Source: Promethearchaeota archaeon
GTDB lineage: Archaea; Asgardarchaeota; Lokiarchaeia; Sigyniarchaeales; SOKP01
Assembly: GCA_019058365.1 (NCBI GenBank)
Contig: JAHPZE010000010.1
Location: 1 to 64,000 of the forward strand
DNA length: 64,000 nucleotides
Reading direction: 5' to 3'
Shown in pieces: positions 10,606 to 20,886 of the stretch (the stretch's first letter is position 1; every line of letters starts with the position of its first letter). Position numbers and translations under genes: made by a program. The notes beneath the pieces were generated by a model. That model ran no database searches. It had not been told where the DNA came from and saw only the letters and a list, made by a program, of their open reading frames with translations.

Positions 10606-12444
10606 ATGCAGCGCAGAAAAGTAAATAATATAAATAACATATATGTAGAATTTACTCCGGGAAAAGATCCTTTTGAAAAAGCACGGCAGAAAGGATCAAG
10701 AACATGGATATTATCACATATATTTCATGGATCTAATAAACTTTTTATAATTATTGTGTTATTTACTACTATTCTAGCAGCTAATTTATCCTCAATAACT
10801 CTAGTTGTCATAGGAAATGCTATAACGGATTTTTTAATCGGTAAGCAATCAAGTTTACTATTTTATACAATAATTATATTATTATTAAGTATAGGAACTC
10901 CTATATTGCGTTTAGTCAATTATATGCTACGAGAAGTCATAGCGCAAAGGTTAGAAAGGGATTGTCGTAAAGAATTCTATTCTAACCTTCTTGGTAAAAG
11001 CCAATCATTTCATGATCAACAGAAAATTGGAGAATTGATGGCTCGTGCTACGGATGATGTTCGAACAATGAATTTTTTGATCAGCCCCGCAATTTCCTTA
11101 ATATTTGAGTCCTTTACATCTTTAATAATCCCTATTTTCTATATAATCGCGTTTTATCCTTCACAATTGATTTTAACTCCATTAATTTTTTCAATTTTAT
11201 TTTCTTTTTCTCTAAAATCTTATATTAAAAAAATTGGACCAGTGACAGGAAAATTAAGAAGTTTTTATGGGATGATGAATGCAACATTAAATGAAGCGCT
11301 TACTGGAATTGAAGTTGTTAAAGCAACTGCTCAAGAAAAGAGAGAAAGTCAAAAATACTTTGAAAATGCTAATAATTATCGAAATGCATATGTTGAAGAA
11401 GGAGATATTGAAGCAAAATATCTCCCAATACTAATTCTAGCCTTAACAATCACTGGTGGGCTAATACATGCTATAATCCTCAATTATTTGGGTCTGTTGA
11501 ATATTGGACAAATAATTGGGTATTTAGGATTATTAGCATTATTACGTTTTCCTACATTTATCTCTATTTTTGTCTTTGCAATCATTCGGCTTGCAATTTC
11601 AAGTGCTCAGAGATTACTTGAATTTATGAATAAAAAAACAGAAATTGATGAAAATATTGAGGGTTATATAAAGGAAATTGAAGGATCTATTAAATTCGAA
11701 AATGTATCTTTTAGGTATCCTGGAGCTGAAAAACCAGTATTAAAGAATATAAGTTTTGAAGTTAAACCTAGTCAAACATTAGCGATTGTAGGAACTACGG
11801 GTTCAGGTAAAACAACTTTAACAAAATTGATTTCTCGATTATATGACGTTGATCAAGGAAGGATTTTGATTGATAATGTTGATATTCGTAAATATGCCTT
11901 AAAATCATTAAGAAATCAAATTTCTTATGTAGATCAAGATGTATTTTTATTTTCTACAACTATTTTTGAAAATATCTCATTTGGTCGTACAGGGTCGATT
12001 GAGCAAATCATTGAAGTTGCTAAAGAAGCTCAAGCACACGAATTTATCTCTAATTTACCAAACCAATATTATTCTGAAGTTGGAGAGAGGGGTGTTCAAT
12101 TAAGTGGGGGTGAAAGACAAAGAATTGCTATTGCTCGTGCCTTTCTTGTAAATCCTAAGATCTTAATCTTAGATGATTCTACATCAGCAATAGATTCTAA
12201 TACAGAAGATAAAATTCAGAGAGCCATTCGAAATATCCTTATAAATCGAACAACAATTCTTATCACACATCGTTTAAGTCAAATTCGATGGGCTGATTTA
12301 ATAATTGTATTGAAAAAAGGAGAGATCGTTGCAAAAGGAACTCATGAAGAATTATTAAAAACTTCAGAAGAATATCAACGAATTTTTGTAAAAAAATTTG
12401 ATGTTGAAATTGATACATTAATTAAAAAATGCGAGGAGGTCTAA
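10606..12444 (+). CDS. ABC transporter, TMD-NBD half (exporter type), Walker B followed by Asp
   Basis: Walker A GTTGSGKT, signature LSGGE, ILILDDSTSAID, ABC_membrane TMD. Confidence 0.93.
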   Translation: MQRRKVNNINNIYVEFTPGKDPFEKARQKGSRTWILSHIFHGSNKLFIIIVLFTTILAANLSSITLVVIGNAITDFLIGKQSSLLFYTIIILLLSIGTPILRLVNYMLREVIAQRLERDCRKEFYSNLLGKSQSFHDQQKIGELMARATDDVRTMNFLISPAISLIFESFTSLIIPIFYIIAFYPSQLILTPLIFSILFSFSLKSYIKKIGPVTGKLRSFYGMMNATLNEALTGIEVVKATAQEKRESQKYFENANNYRNAYVEEGDIEAKYLPILILALTITGGLIHAIILNYLGLLNIGQIIGYLGLLALLRFPTFISIFVFAIIRLAISSAQRLLEFMNKKTEIDENIEGYIKEIEGSIKFENVSFRYPGAEKPVLKNISFEVKPSQTLAIVGTTGSGKTTLTKLISRLYDVDQGRILIDNVDIRKYALKSLRNQISYVDQDVFLFSTTIFENISFGRTGSIEQIIEVAKEAQAHEFISNLPNQYYSEVGERGVQLSGGERQRIAIARAFLVNPKILILDDSTSAIDSNTEDKIQRAIRNILINRTTILITHRLSQIRWADLIIVLKKGEIVAKGTHEELLKTSEEYQRIFVKKFDVEIDTLIKKCEEV

Positions 12445-12448
12445 AAAA

Positions 12449-14263
12449 ATGGCATATGGGTGGAACTTAGAGGCCGAGGAGTATGATAGAACCTTCTCTG
12501 ACAGAGTTTTGTTAAAGCGTATATTCTCTTATTTTGGGCCATATAAACGTTCAATGACAATCGTTATTTTGACAATAGTTATCTCATCTATTACATCTGC
12601 TTTTGTGCCCGTTTTAACCAGTATAATTATTAATAACTTAGAGACAAATAGAAATGCTTTCTATATATTCATTGTAATAATTATTATTCTTATTTTTAAT
12701 TTATTAAGCTATCTATTTAATTACATTCAGCAACGATATGCATTTCGAGTTATAGGCGGTGTTGTTTTAGATCTAAGAAAAGATGCCGTAGATGCTGTTT
12801 TAAATCATGATCTTTCCTTTTTTGACAGAAATCCAACAGGTAAAATAGTTAGTCGCGTCAATTCAGATAGTGACACTTTCGGAACAACAGTTGATTTATC
12901 TGTTCAATTAATATCATCAGTTTTGATTGTCATCTTTTTAATTATTATAATGTTTTTTATAAATATTCTATTAACTTTAGCAATAATCATAGCAGTTCCA
13001 GCATTTTTCGTGTTAGCATTATCATTTCGAAAAATAGCAAGAAAAAAAACGTTATTGGGCCAAAGAGCTTTAGCATCTGTTAATGATTTTGTTAAGGAAA
13101 GTTTTTCTGGCATTCAAATAGCAAAAACATTTCGTCAAGAAGAAAAATTATATGAACAGTTCAATAAAGTAAACGATACTTCTTATAAGGTTAATTTAAG
13201 AAGAGCCTTTATATTGAATGCCATCTTCCCTTCATTAGGAATAATACAAGGAATTGTATTAACTTTATTAGTACTTCTCGGGGGTAATAACGTTTTAGGA
13301 GGAACGATAAGTGCTGGAGAACTGAATCTCTTTCTTCAAGGCGTTAATTATTTATTTTTTCCTTTATTAACGATTGCTTCATTTTGGCCAACCTTTCAAG
13401 CAGGTATGGCCGCTTCTGAGCGTATTTTTTCTTTAATAGATACAATACCATTGATAATTCAAAATGATAATATTAAGCCTTCTAGATTAAAGGGGAATTT
13501 AGAAATTAGAAATTTAGTATTCCATTATGAAAAAAATAAAAATGTTTTTGATAATTTTAGTTTATCAATTAAGTCTGGAGAATCAATCGCAATTGTTGGG
13601 CATACGGGTGCTGGAAAATCTAGCCTAGCTAAATTATTAGCGAGATTCTATGAATTTCAAGGAGGAGATATTTCAGTAGATGGTATAAGCATAAGAAATT
13701 ATAATCTTAAAGATTACCGAAGACAAATTGGAATTATTCCTCAAACACCATTTCTTTTTGCAGATTCAATTGAAAATAATATAAAATATTGTTGTATAGG
13801 CGCTAAAAAAGAAGAAGTTTATAATTCATTAAATGTAACCAGTGGGTCTGATTGGATTGAAGATTTATCAAAGGGATTAGAAACCGATACTGGGGAAAGG
13901 GGTAGTCGCCTTTCAATGGGTCAAAGACAATTAGTAGTTTTTGCCCGTGTTCTATTAGAAAATCCTGCTATACTCATCTTAGATGAAGCTACTGCTTCAG
14001 TAGATCCCTTCACTGAAACTAGAATACAAGATGCTCTACAGAAGACAATAGAAGGGCGTACATCAATTATCATTGCTCATCGTCTTTGGACAGTGCGCCA
14101 CGTAGATAGGATTATTGTGCTTGATCATGGGAAAATTATAGAAGAGGGTAATCATGATGAATTAATGGCTAAAGGTGGAATGTATGCTGAACTTTATGAT
14201 ACCTATTTTCGCCATCAATCACTGGAATATATAGAACAATTAAAGGAAAAAAGACTTGCCTGA
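12449..14263 (+). CDS. ABC transporter, TMD-NBD half (exporter type), partner of previous gene
   Basis: Walker A GHTGAGKS, signature-like LSMGQ, ILILDEATASVD, starts 4 nt after preceding CDS. Confidence 0.93.
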   Translation: MAYGWNLEAEEYDRTFSDRVLLKRIFSYFGPYKRSMTIVILTIVISSITSAFVPVLTSIIINNLETNRNAFYIFIVIIIILIFNLLSYLFNYIQQRYAFRVIGGVVLDLRKDAVDAVLNHDLSFFDRNPTGKIVSRVNSDSDTFGTTVDLSVQLISSVLIVIFLIIIMFFINILLTLAIIIAVPAFFVLALSFRKIARKKTLLGQRALASVNDFVKESFSGIQIAKTFRQEEKLYEQFNKVNDTSYKVNLRRAFILNAIFPSLGIIQGIVLTLLVLLGGNNVLGGTISAGELNLFLQGVNYLFFPLLTIASFWPTFQAGMAASERIFSLIDTIPLIIQNDNIKPSRLKGNLEIRNLVFHYEKNKNVFDNFSLSIKSGESIAIVGHTGAGKSSLAKLLARFYEFQGGDISVDGISIRNYNLKDYRRQIGIIPQTPFLFADSIENNIKYCCIGAKKEEVYNSLNVTSGSDWIEDLSKGLETDTGERGSRLSMGQRQLVVFARVLLENPAILILDEATASVDPFTETRIQDALQKTIEGRTSIIIAHRLWTVRHVDRIIVLDHGKIIEEGNHDELMAKGGMYAELYDTYFRHQSLEYIEQLKEKRLA

Positions 14264-14705
14264 TAAAGAAAAAATTCTTGAAAATTACATAGAACCCGAT
14301 ATTACAATAGAATATATCTTTATTGAGAAAGCTGATAAACAAATAAAGCCAATAAATGACGATCAAGGATATCTAAAGGGCTTTTTCAATCTTTTTATCT
14401 CAGGAAAATTAAAGAATGATAATCTTATAAATTTTAAGCAAAGATTATTACAGGAATTAAATTACTGCGAAAAGACTTATGATCATTTTAAATCAGAAGA
14501 AATAAATTTAGATGATTATAAATTTGGGCTTATAGATAATGAAAAAAGTGTTGTCGAATTTAATGAAATGGATGAAGAATTTTTTCAAGCTTTGTTAGCT
14601 TCACTTAGAAATTTAATGATTGTAGGGAAAAATTTCGATATTGAAAAATTCAAGTTTCATGAGATCTTTAATCGTTGGTTAGAAAAGTATACCAATAGGT
14701 TGTAA
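14256..14705 (+). CDS. hypothetical protein, 149 aa, overlapping end of ABC gene
   Basis: ORF overlapping the upstream stop by 8 nt, same strand. Confidence 0.6.
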   Translation: MPDKEKILENYIEPDITIEYIFIEKADKQIKPINDDQGYLKGFFNLFISGKLKNDNLINFKQRLLQELNYCEKTYDHFKSEEINLDDYKFGLIDNEKSVVEFNEMDEEFFQALLASLRNLMIVGKNFDIEKFKFHEIFNRWLEKYTNRL

Positions 14706-14727
14706 CTGTTATTTATTAGTCAGTTTG

Positions 14728-16383
14728 CTAATTTTCAAATTCAATTTTTTTTAAAACAGGATATCTTCTACCAATTCCAAAAGCGCTTTCACTTACTCTA
14801 ACTGTCTGCACTAATTGTCTTCTTTTATATTCCGAGTTTAGATAGAGATTTCTTACTTTATTGATAGTATCAATATCAAATCCTTTCTCCTTTAAATTTT
14901 TATGCTCGAACCCAATTCCATTCTTAATAATTTCCTTTAGTATAGCATCTAAAATCTCATATGGTGGTAAGGAATCACTATCTTTCTGATTCTCACGTAA
15001 TTCAGCAGTTGGTGGTCTTATTATTATCCCTTCAGGAATTATTTCTTTCTTCTGATTTATCCAGTGACAAACATCGTAAATTTGTACCTTTAATAGATCT
15101 CCAGGAACATTTTTACCACCACTTGTATCACCATATAAAGTACAATAACCCACTGCAATCTCTGATTTATTTCCTGTCGATACTAATAGCCAATTAAACT
15201 TATTTGAATAATACATTAAAATATTGGCTCTAATACGTGCTTGGAGATTTTCATCAGCTATATTAAACGTATATTTACCAAGATTTTTCTCCATTTCTTT
15301 TTCATATGCGTCAAAAAGTATATCTATAGGATATATTATATATTTAATTTTAAGATTCTTGCACAACTTTTGAGCTAATTTAATACTCTCTTGAGACGTA
15401 AATCTTGTTGGCATCATAATACATGTTACTTTTCCAGATCCTAATGCTGTAGCACATATATATGCTGTAAAAGCGGAGTCAATTCCTCCACTTAAACCTA
15501 ATACCACTCCCTTAAATATACCACTTTTATGAAAATAATCATGTAAATTCAGCTGGAGTGCTTTAATTACCTCATTTCTCCAATCCATTTCGTAAGTAAA
15601 TACGCTTTCTAAGGGAGATCCTTGTATTTCGACCTCAACCATTGGGAAATCTTCTTCAAATTCCTTCGCTTTGAAAATAATTTGACCGTATTTATTTGTA
15701 ATGAAACTTTGGCCATCATATACTATTTCATCTATTCCACCGACCATATTAACATAGATGATTGGTATCGAAAGCTTTTTAGATTTTCTACATATTAGAT
15801 TTGCTCTTAGTTTAAATTTGTTGATATGATAAGGAGAGGCATTTATAACAATTAAGATTTCGGCCCCATTATTTACAAGGTTCTCAGCAACTTTGGTTTC
15901 ATAATGTTCATCCCATATATCTTCACATATTAAAATTCCACAATTTACATCTTTAATATTGATTGGTTCAAATTTATCATCAAAAGAAAAATATCTTCTC
16001 TCATCAAAAACGTCATAATTAGGCAATAATCGTTTGTTTTCAATATGTATTAATTTGTTTCCTTCAATAACTAGAGCAGAATTGTAGAAATATTGGATTC
16101 TATCCTTCAATTCCAATGGTTGTGTGAATGTCCCTAAAACTATTGTTGCTTTGGAGTTTAAATTCTTTATATTTTCAATTGCTATCTGATTTTTTTCCTG
16201 AATTAAAGGATCAAGTATATGATCCATAAGAGGATAACCCACTAAAGACATTTCAGGAAATATAATAATATCAGCACTTTGATTATTTTGAATTATCTCC
16301 GCAATTTTTTTCTCATTAAATTCAATATCTCCCACAACTGGATTTATTTGAGCTATTGTAACTTTTAAAACTGAATTTGACAT
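14728..16383 (-). CDS. nadE: Glutamine-dependent NAD+ synthetase (nitrilase domain + NadE domain)
   Basis: Nitrilase motifs IIIFPEMSLVGYP and GILICEDIW; NAD synthase LGLSGGIDSAFTAYI and STGNKSEIAVGYCTLYGD. Confidence 0.95.
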   Translation of the reverse strand: MSNSVLKVTIAQINPVVGDIEFNEKKIAEIIQNNQSADIIIFPEMSLVGYPLMDHILDPLIQEKNQIAIENIKNLNSKATIVLGTFTQPLELKDRIQYFYNSALVIEGNKLIHIENKRLLPNYDVFDERRYFSFDDKFEPINIKDVNCGILICEDIWDEHYETKVAENLVNNGAEILIVINASPYHINKFKLRANLICRKSKKLSIPIIYVNMVGGIDEIVYDGQSFITNKYGQIIFKAKEFEEDFPMVEVEIQGSPLESVFTYEMDWRNEVIKALQLNLHDYFHKSGIFKGVVLGLSGGIDSAFTAYICATALGSGKVTCIMMPTRFTSQESIKLAQKLCKNLKIKYIIYPIDILFDAYEKEMEKNLGKYTFNIADENLQARIRANILMYYSNKFNWLLVSTGNKSEIAVGYCTLYGDTSGGKNVPGDLLKVQIYDVCHWINQKKEIIPEGIIIRPPTAELRENQKDSDSLPPYEILDAILKEIIKNGIGFEHKNLKEKGFDIDTINKVRNLYLNSEYKRRQLVQTVRVSESAFGIGRRYPVLKKIEFEN

Positions 16384-16478
16384 CTCTAAATCAATTTAAA
16401 AAAATTCTAATTATGTATTTATTAAAAAATCCCATTATGTATTTAAAGCTAATCAGTAAATAATTATCTAATTTTTTT

Positions 16479-17663
16479 TTATGAAACAATATTATCATTT
16501 TTAGTTTTTTTTAGATTTTGGATAAATTTTGGAAGAAAATCATACAAATCGGTTACTATTCCAAAATCTGCAATATCAAAAATAGGAGCTCGTTCATCTT
16601 TATTTATAGCAACAATAATATCGGAAGTTTCCATACCAACTCGATGTTGCACAGCTCCAGATATTCCACAGGCAATATATAAATGAGGCTGTACAACTTT
16701 GCCAGACATTCCAACTTGAACAGTAGGATCAGCCCATCCAGCATCAACGGCAGGTCTACTTGCAGCAATTACTCCGTTTAATTCATCAGCAAGTTCTTGC
16801 AGTAAAATAAAACCTTCTTTTTTACCTAATCCTAATCCTCCTGAAACTATAATATCAGCACTTCCTATGTCAGAGTGATTGTTATATCTCATTTCTCTTA
16901 ATGTTATAATTCTTGATTTTATGGATTCTGCATTTACATGGTGGTTGATTACACTTCCCCCTCCTTTTTTCTTCTCCATTTTTTTCATGACTTTTGGGCG
17001 TACAGTAGCCATTTGTGGTCGCGAAAATGGGCATATTATGGAAGCCATGATATTTCCTCCAAATGCAGGTCTAGTTTGCAATAATAAACCTTCCTTATTT
17101 ATCTCTAGATCAGTACAATCTGCAGTTAATCCTGTTTTAAGTTTCGCAGCTATTCTAGGGCCTAATTCTCGCCCAATGGAGGTTGCACCTATTAAAAAAA
17201 TACTTGGTTTTATATTTTTAACGAAATTGGAAATTATTTCTGAATAAATTTCACAATTAAACATCTCGAGGATATTATTGTTAAAGTAATGTATCTCATC
17301 TGCTCCATAAAATTTTAAATCATTGACTCCTTTTACTGAATTTCCTAAGACAACGCACAAAAGAGATTCATTAAGTTTATCAGCTAATGTTTTACCCTTA
17401 CCTAATAACTCATACACAACTTCTAAAATTTTTCCATCTCGTTGTTCCCCGAAAATGAGGACACCTTTCCAATCAGTAGTTTTCTTCTTTTTTTTTCGTT
17501 TAATGATTATAGCGTTATACTGGCAAATTTTGGCACATGCTCCACACAATCGACAGTCTTCTGAAATTGAGGGATAATTATCCTTAAGAGACATAGAGCC
17601 AAATATACATGCATCGACGCACTCACCACATCCAATGCATTTATCACGATCAATATGAATCAT
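16479..17663 (-). CDS. etfA: Electron transfer flavoprotein alpha subunit with N-terminal 2x[4Fe-4S] ferredoxin domain
   Basis: CIGCGECVDAC and CRLCGACAKIC followed by ETF alpha with VSGGLGLG, SRPAVDAGW, VGMSGKVVQPHLYIACGISGAVQH. Confidence 0.94.
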   Translation of the reverse strand: MIHIDRDKCIGCGECVDACIFGSMSLKDNYPSISEDCRLCGACAKICQYNAIIIKRKKKKKTTDWKGVLIFGEQRDGKILEVVYELLGKGKTLADKLNESLLCVVLGNSVKGVNDLKFYGADEIHYFNNNILEMFNCEIYSEIISNFVKNIKPSIFLIGATSIGRELGPRIAAKLKTGLTADCTDLEINKEGLLLQTRPAFGGNIMASIICPFSRPQMATVRPKVMKKMEKKKGGGSVINHHVNAESIKSRIITLREMRYNNHSDIGSADIIVSGGLGLGKKEGFILLQELADELNGVIAASRPAVDAGWADPTVQVGMSGKVVQPHLYIACGISGAVQHRVGMETSDIIVAINKDERAPIFDIADFGIVTDLYDFLPKFIQNLKKTKNDNIVS

Positions 17664-18454
17664 TAAAATGACACCATCTTCTTATTTTTTAAAAATTGTA
17701 CCAATTTAATGATATTTTGATCAAAACAACCTTTTAAAATTACTCCTTGCTTTCTTTTATCTGGAAGAAATACCTCTACTACTCTGGTTGGGGAACCTTC
17801 GAGTCCACAATGATCTTCTATAGCATTAACTTCGGAAGCATTAAGTATTTTTAATGGCTTTCTCTCAGCTTCAACCTTTCCAATTAAAGTAGGCATTCGA
17901 GGTATGTTAGCACCCTTTACAATTGAGATAAGACAAGGTAAAGAGACTTGTAAAATTTGACTTCTATCTTCTAAAAGTCTTTCAACTTCAATATTAGTAT
18001 TTTGATATTTGAGTATTTTATTGACATAATACACACTTGGTATATCAAGAATTTCCGCTAAATTTGCCCCTACTTGACCAGTGTCACCATCAGTAGTTTT
18101 TATTCCACAGATGATTAAATCATAATAACCAAGCGTTTTGATACCACATGAAAGGGCGTAGGATGTGGCTAATGTGTCTGATCCCGCAAATTTTATATCT
18201 GATAGTAAATATGCCTCATCAGCTCCCAAAGCTAAACCAAAATGAAGAGTGTTGATCGCATCTTTTGGTCCCATACTCAGTAAAGTAATTTTTCCCCCAT
18301 ATTTTTCCTTTAACCGTAGAGCTTCTTCAAGAACAAACATATCAAAAGGATTTATAGTACCTGCTATTCCTTCTCGAATAATTCGACCTGTTTCTGGATC
18401 CGTTTTCACTTCATCAGTATCAGGAACTTGTTTTAAACAAACTATTATATTCAT
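17663..18454 (-). CDS. etfB: Electron transfer flavoprotein beta subunit
   Basis: MNIIVCLKQVPDTDEVKTDPETGRIIREGIAGTINPFD, ADEAYLLSD, CGIKTTDGDTGQVGANLAE. Confidence 0.95.
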   Translation of the reverse strand: MNIIVCLKQVPDTDEVKTDPETGRIIREGIAGTINPFDMFVLEEALRLKEKYGGKITLLSMGPKDAINTLHFGLALGADEAYLLSDIKFAGSDTLATSYALSCGIKTLGYYDLIICGIKTTDGDTGQVGANLAEILDIPSVYYVNKILKYQNTNIEVERLLEDRSQILQVSLPCLISIVKGANIPRMPTLIGKVEAERKPLKILNASEVNAIEDHCGLEGSPTRVVEVFLPDKRKQGVILKGCFDQNIIKLVQFLKNKKMVSF

Positions 18455-20886
18455 TTTAAAACCTCTGTGCTCCCAACAACTATTTTTCTATACACTTCAT
18501 TTGGAGACTTGATTTGATTGTTTACGGTTAATAAATCATCAATTTTAATGCCAAATAATCTTTCATTTTCTTGTAAATAAGGTTTAATGAGATTCCAATC
18601 TTGATTTGAAAGATTGGCAAAAGTCCCTCCATTGAGTTGACTTTTTGAAGTTTTATTAAATGGATCACGAATGTAAATGGCCCCACCTGACGCTAGAGAA
18701 AATAAATTTCCTCCTGGATAAGGTTCTGGATATTCTTCTAATAAACCATTTGCATTTAAACTTATTCCATTTAAAATAACAAAACCGCCATCGCGGAAAA
18801 CATCACCTGCCATAAAGGATTCAGCCAAATAATCCAAGCAACTTCCGTTAATGATAACACGAGGATTTCCAACCGCATTTATAAGAGCCCTCCCTGCCGC
18901 ATTTCCTCTCACATAGCAAATACCTCCTTTGGCTCCATAAAGAAATGTTTGTCCAACATCCCCATATATAACAAGTTTTCCTGATTTCATAATCTGACCA
19001 CATTGATCTTGTCCATTAGAATGCACAAAAACTTCAGAATTAGTTATACCTGATCCTAAATAATCACCGGGAGAACCATATACATCAATTCTAATTGGTT
19101 TTGAATGATATCCAAAACCACAAGCACAAAATCTTTGTCCTCTAAGGTTAAACACAATAAAATTCACCCATCCCCTATTAAAGGCTTTAACCAATATTGA
19201 AGCTACACTTGTAGGTCCTTCTGAAGTAAAATCTTTACCATCAATGATTAAACATTGATCACTTGAATCAGGAATAGGGATGGATGAAGAATGAAAACTG
19301 AAGAACTTAAATAACTCTGAACTTTTTGAAATTCCACGAAAGATTGAATATAATGTTTTATGATATAATGCTAAAAGATTACTTCTTTTTTTTTCCCCTA
19401 TTGAATACACTTGATCAATTAAATTAGTTAAAAGTTTAATAGTTTCTTGAAATTGAGAATCTCCTTTTTTAGCATAAAGTTCTGAAGATTTTAAAAAACC
19501 TAATATTTCTCCGTAATCCATACTGGCAAATTCCTTAATAATTGAATTAAAATCAGGATTAAATTGACAATCCTTAAGTGTTTTAGTTTTTAAAGGAACT
19601 CTTTTTGGAATCTTAATTTTTTTACCAAACTTATCTGTACAAGATAAATTATTATTCTTCAGGGTAAATAAAAAAGCACCTCCATCAGTATAACTCCCAC
19701 CACGAGCATTCCAATATAAATCAGCTATGGAACAATATCTATCATCTTCTTCTGAAATACTTAAGAGAATTGAATCAATTGCTTGCTTTTCAGAAGCTAT
19801 AATGCCAATTTTTACTTCATCGTTTTCCTGAAGAGCAAATACTTGCGGTCTCAACATAGATGTATCAGTAATACCCAGTAATTGGAATTGATCCTCCACA
19901 TCATCATTTCTGGCAACAATAAAAAACCAAGGACCATCAGGAGAATTTTGGACATGATAACTTTGAATAAGTTGATAAATATGTTGCTTTTCAGCTGTAA
20001 GCATAGCAAAATCTCTTTCAGTCGTAGGTGCAAAAGCTTCAATTGCATATTCTAAAGGATATTCGTAAATTCTTGTCCATAGATCAAATAATAACGCAGC
20101 TACTTCAGTATCCGTTGAAAATAATGGCTCTCTTCCATTTTGAATAAGATATTCGCAAATAGAATGATAATTGGCAAAATCTCCGTTATGCACTAAAGCC
20201 TCTTTCAATCCAATAAAAGGGTGAGCACCACCTGGGTGCCAGACTCTCCCTCTGGTCGGATATCTTTGATGTCCCACCCAAAGATGAGCTTTTAAATCCA
20301 TTAAATTGTAATAGTCAATAGCTTCTTCAGCATATCCTACAATCTTAAAAACAATCATATTTTTTCCATGACATAAAACGAAAGCTTCTTGAGCGCTATA
20401 TTCACTATAGAATTTTTTATTTATCTGAAAACTATTTAAAAATACAAACTCATCTTCAGCTTTATTGGTATATTTAAAATTATTTTTTTTCATGAATTTC
20501 TTTAAAACTGGCTTTTTTACACAACAGAAATATCTATATACTTCAGGGGGAATTATTTCAAGCTTACTTGAATTATGATTTTTAGTTTTGATTTTGTAAT
20601 AAGTGAAAACATCAAAATTATTAAAAATAAATTGAGATTCCACATTTTCACGTATTTCAGGTTTAAGGTAAGCAATCTGTATTAAATAATTTGTTTTTAG
20701 AATCTCTTCTGTTACATTAAGTTGAGAGGCTTCTAAGCCCATGGCAATAACGCCTCCACCTTTTCCATTTCCTCTATTATGCATTTGAATGCAAGGAGGC
20801 AATAAGTGTTTACCTGAAATTTTCTCAGTTGAACAAAACCCAACAACTCCACATCCCCCTTCAGTTTCCTTTTTCATAACCTTCAT
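18451..20886 (-). CDS. Glutamate synthase: class II glutamine amidotransferase domain fused to GXGXG domain
   Basis: N-terminal GCGVVGF near start, LVHNGDFANY, STDTEVAA; C-terminal DYLGSGITNSEVFVHSNGQDQCGQIMKSGKLVIYGDVGQTFLYGAKGG. Confidence 0.88.
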   Translation of the reverse strand: MKVMKKETEGGCGVVGFCSTEKISGKHLLPPCIQMHNRGNGKGGGVIAMGLEASQLNVTEEILKTNYLIQIAYLKPEIRENVESQFIFNNFDVFTYYKIKTKNHNSSKLEIIPPEVYRYFCCVKKPVLKKFMKKNNFKYTNKAEDEFVFLNSFQINKKFYSEYSAQEAFVLCHGKNMIVFKIVGYAEEAIDYYNLMDLKAHLWVGHQRYPTRGRVWHPGGAHPFIGLKEALVHNGDFANYHSICEYLIQNGREPLFSTDTEVAALLFDLWTRIYEYPLEYAIEAFAPTTERDFAMLTAEKQHIYQLIQSYHVQNSPDGPWFFIVARNDDVEDQFQLLGITDTSMLRPQVFALQENDEVKIGIIASEKQAIDSILLSISEEDDRYCSIADLYWNARGGSYTDGGAFLFTLKNNNLSCTDKFGKKIKIPKRVPLKTKTLKDCQFNPDFNSIIKEFASMDYGEILGFLKSSELYAKKGDSQFQETIKLLTNLIDQVYSIGEKKRSNLLALYHKTLYSIFRGISKSSELFKFFSFHSSSIPIPDSSDQCLIIDGKDFTSEGPTSVASILVKAFNRGWVNFIVFNLRGQRFCACGFGYHSKPIRIDVYGSPGDYLGSGITNSEVFVHSNGQDQCGQIMKSGKLVIYGDVGQTFLYGAKGGICYVRGNAAGRALINAVGNPRVIINGSCLDYLAESFMAGDVFRDGGFVILNGISLNANGLLEEYPEPYPGGNLFSLASGGAIYIRDPFNKTSKSQLNGGTFANLSNQDWNLIKPYLQENERLFGIKIDDLLTVNNQIKSPNEVYRKIVVGSTEVLK

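Noticed and set aside
12904-13113. Antisense ORFs inside ABC, NadE, Etf, GltS, GlnA, Cas and Csx10 genes (e.g. 12904, 14961, 16879, 17323, 18249, 21871, 24093, 46045, 58138, 59419, 61742)
   Set aside because: Overlap strongly supported genes on the other strand and show no recognisable motifs
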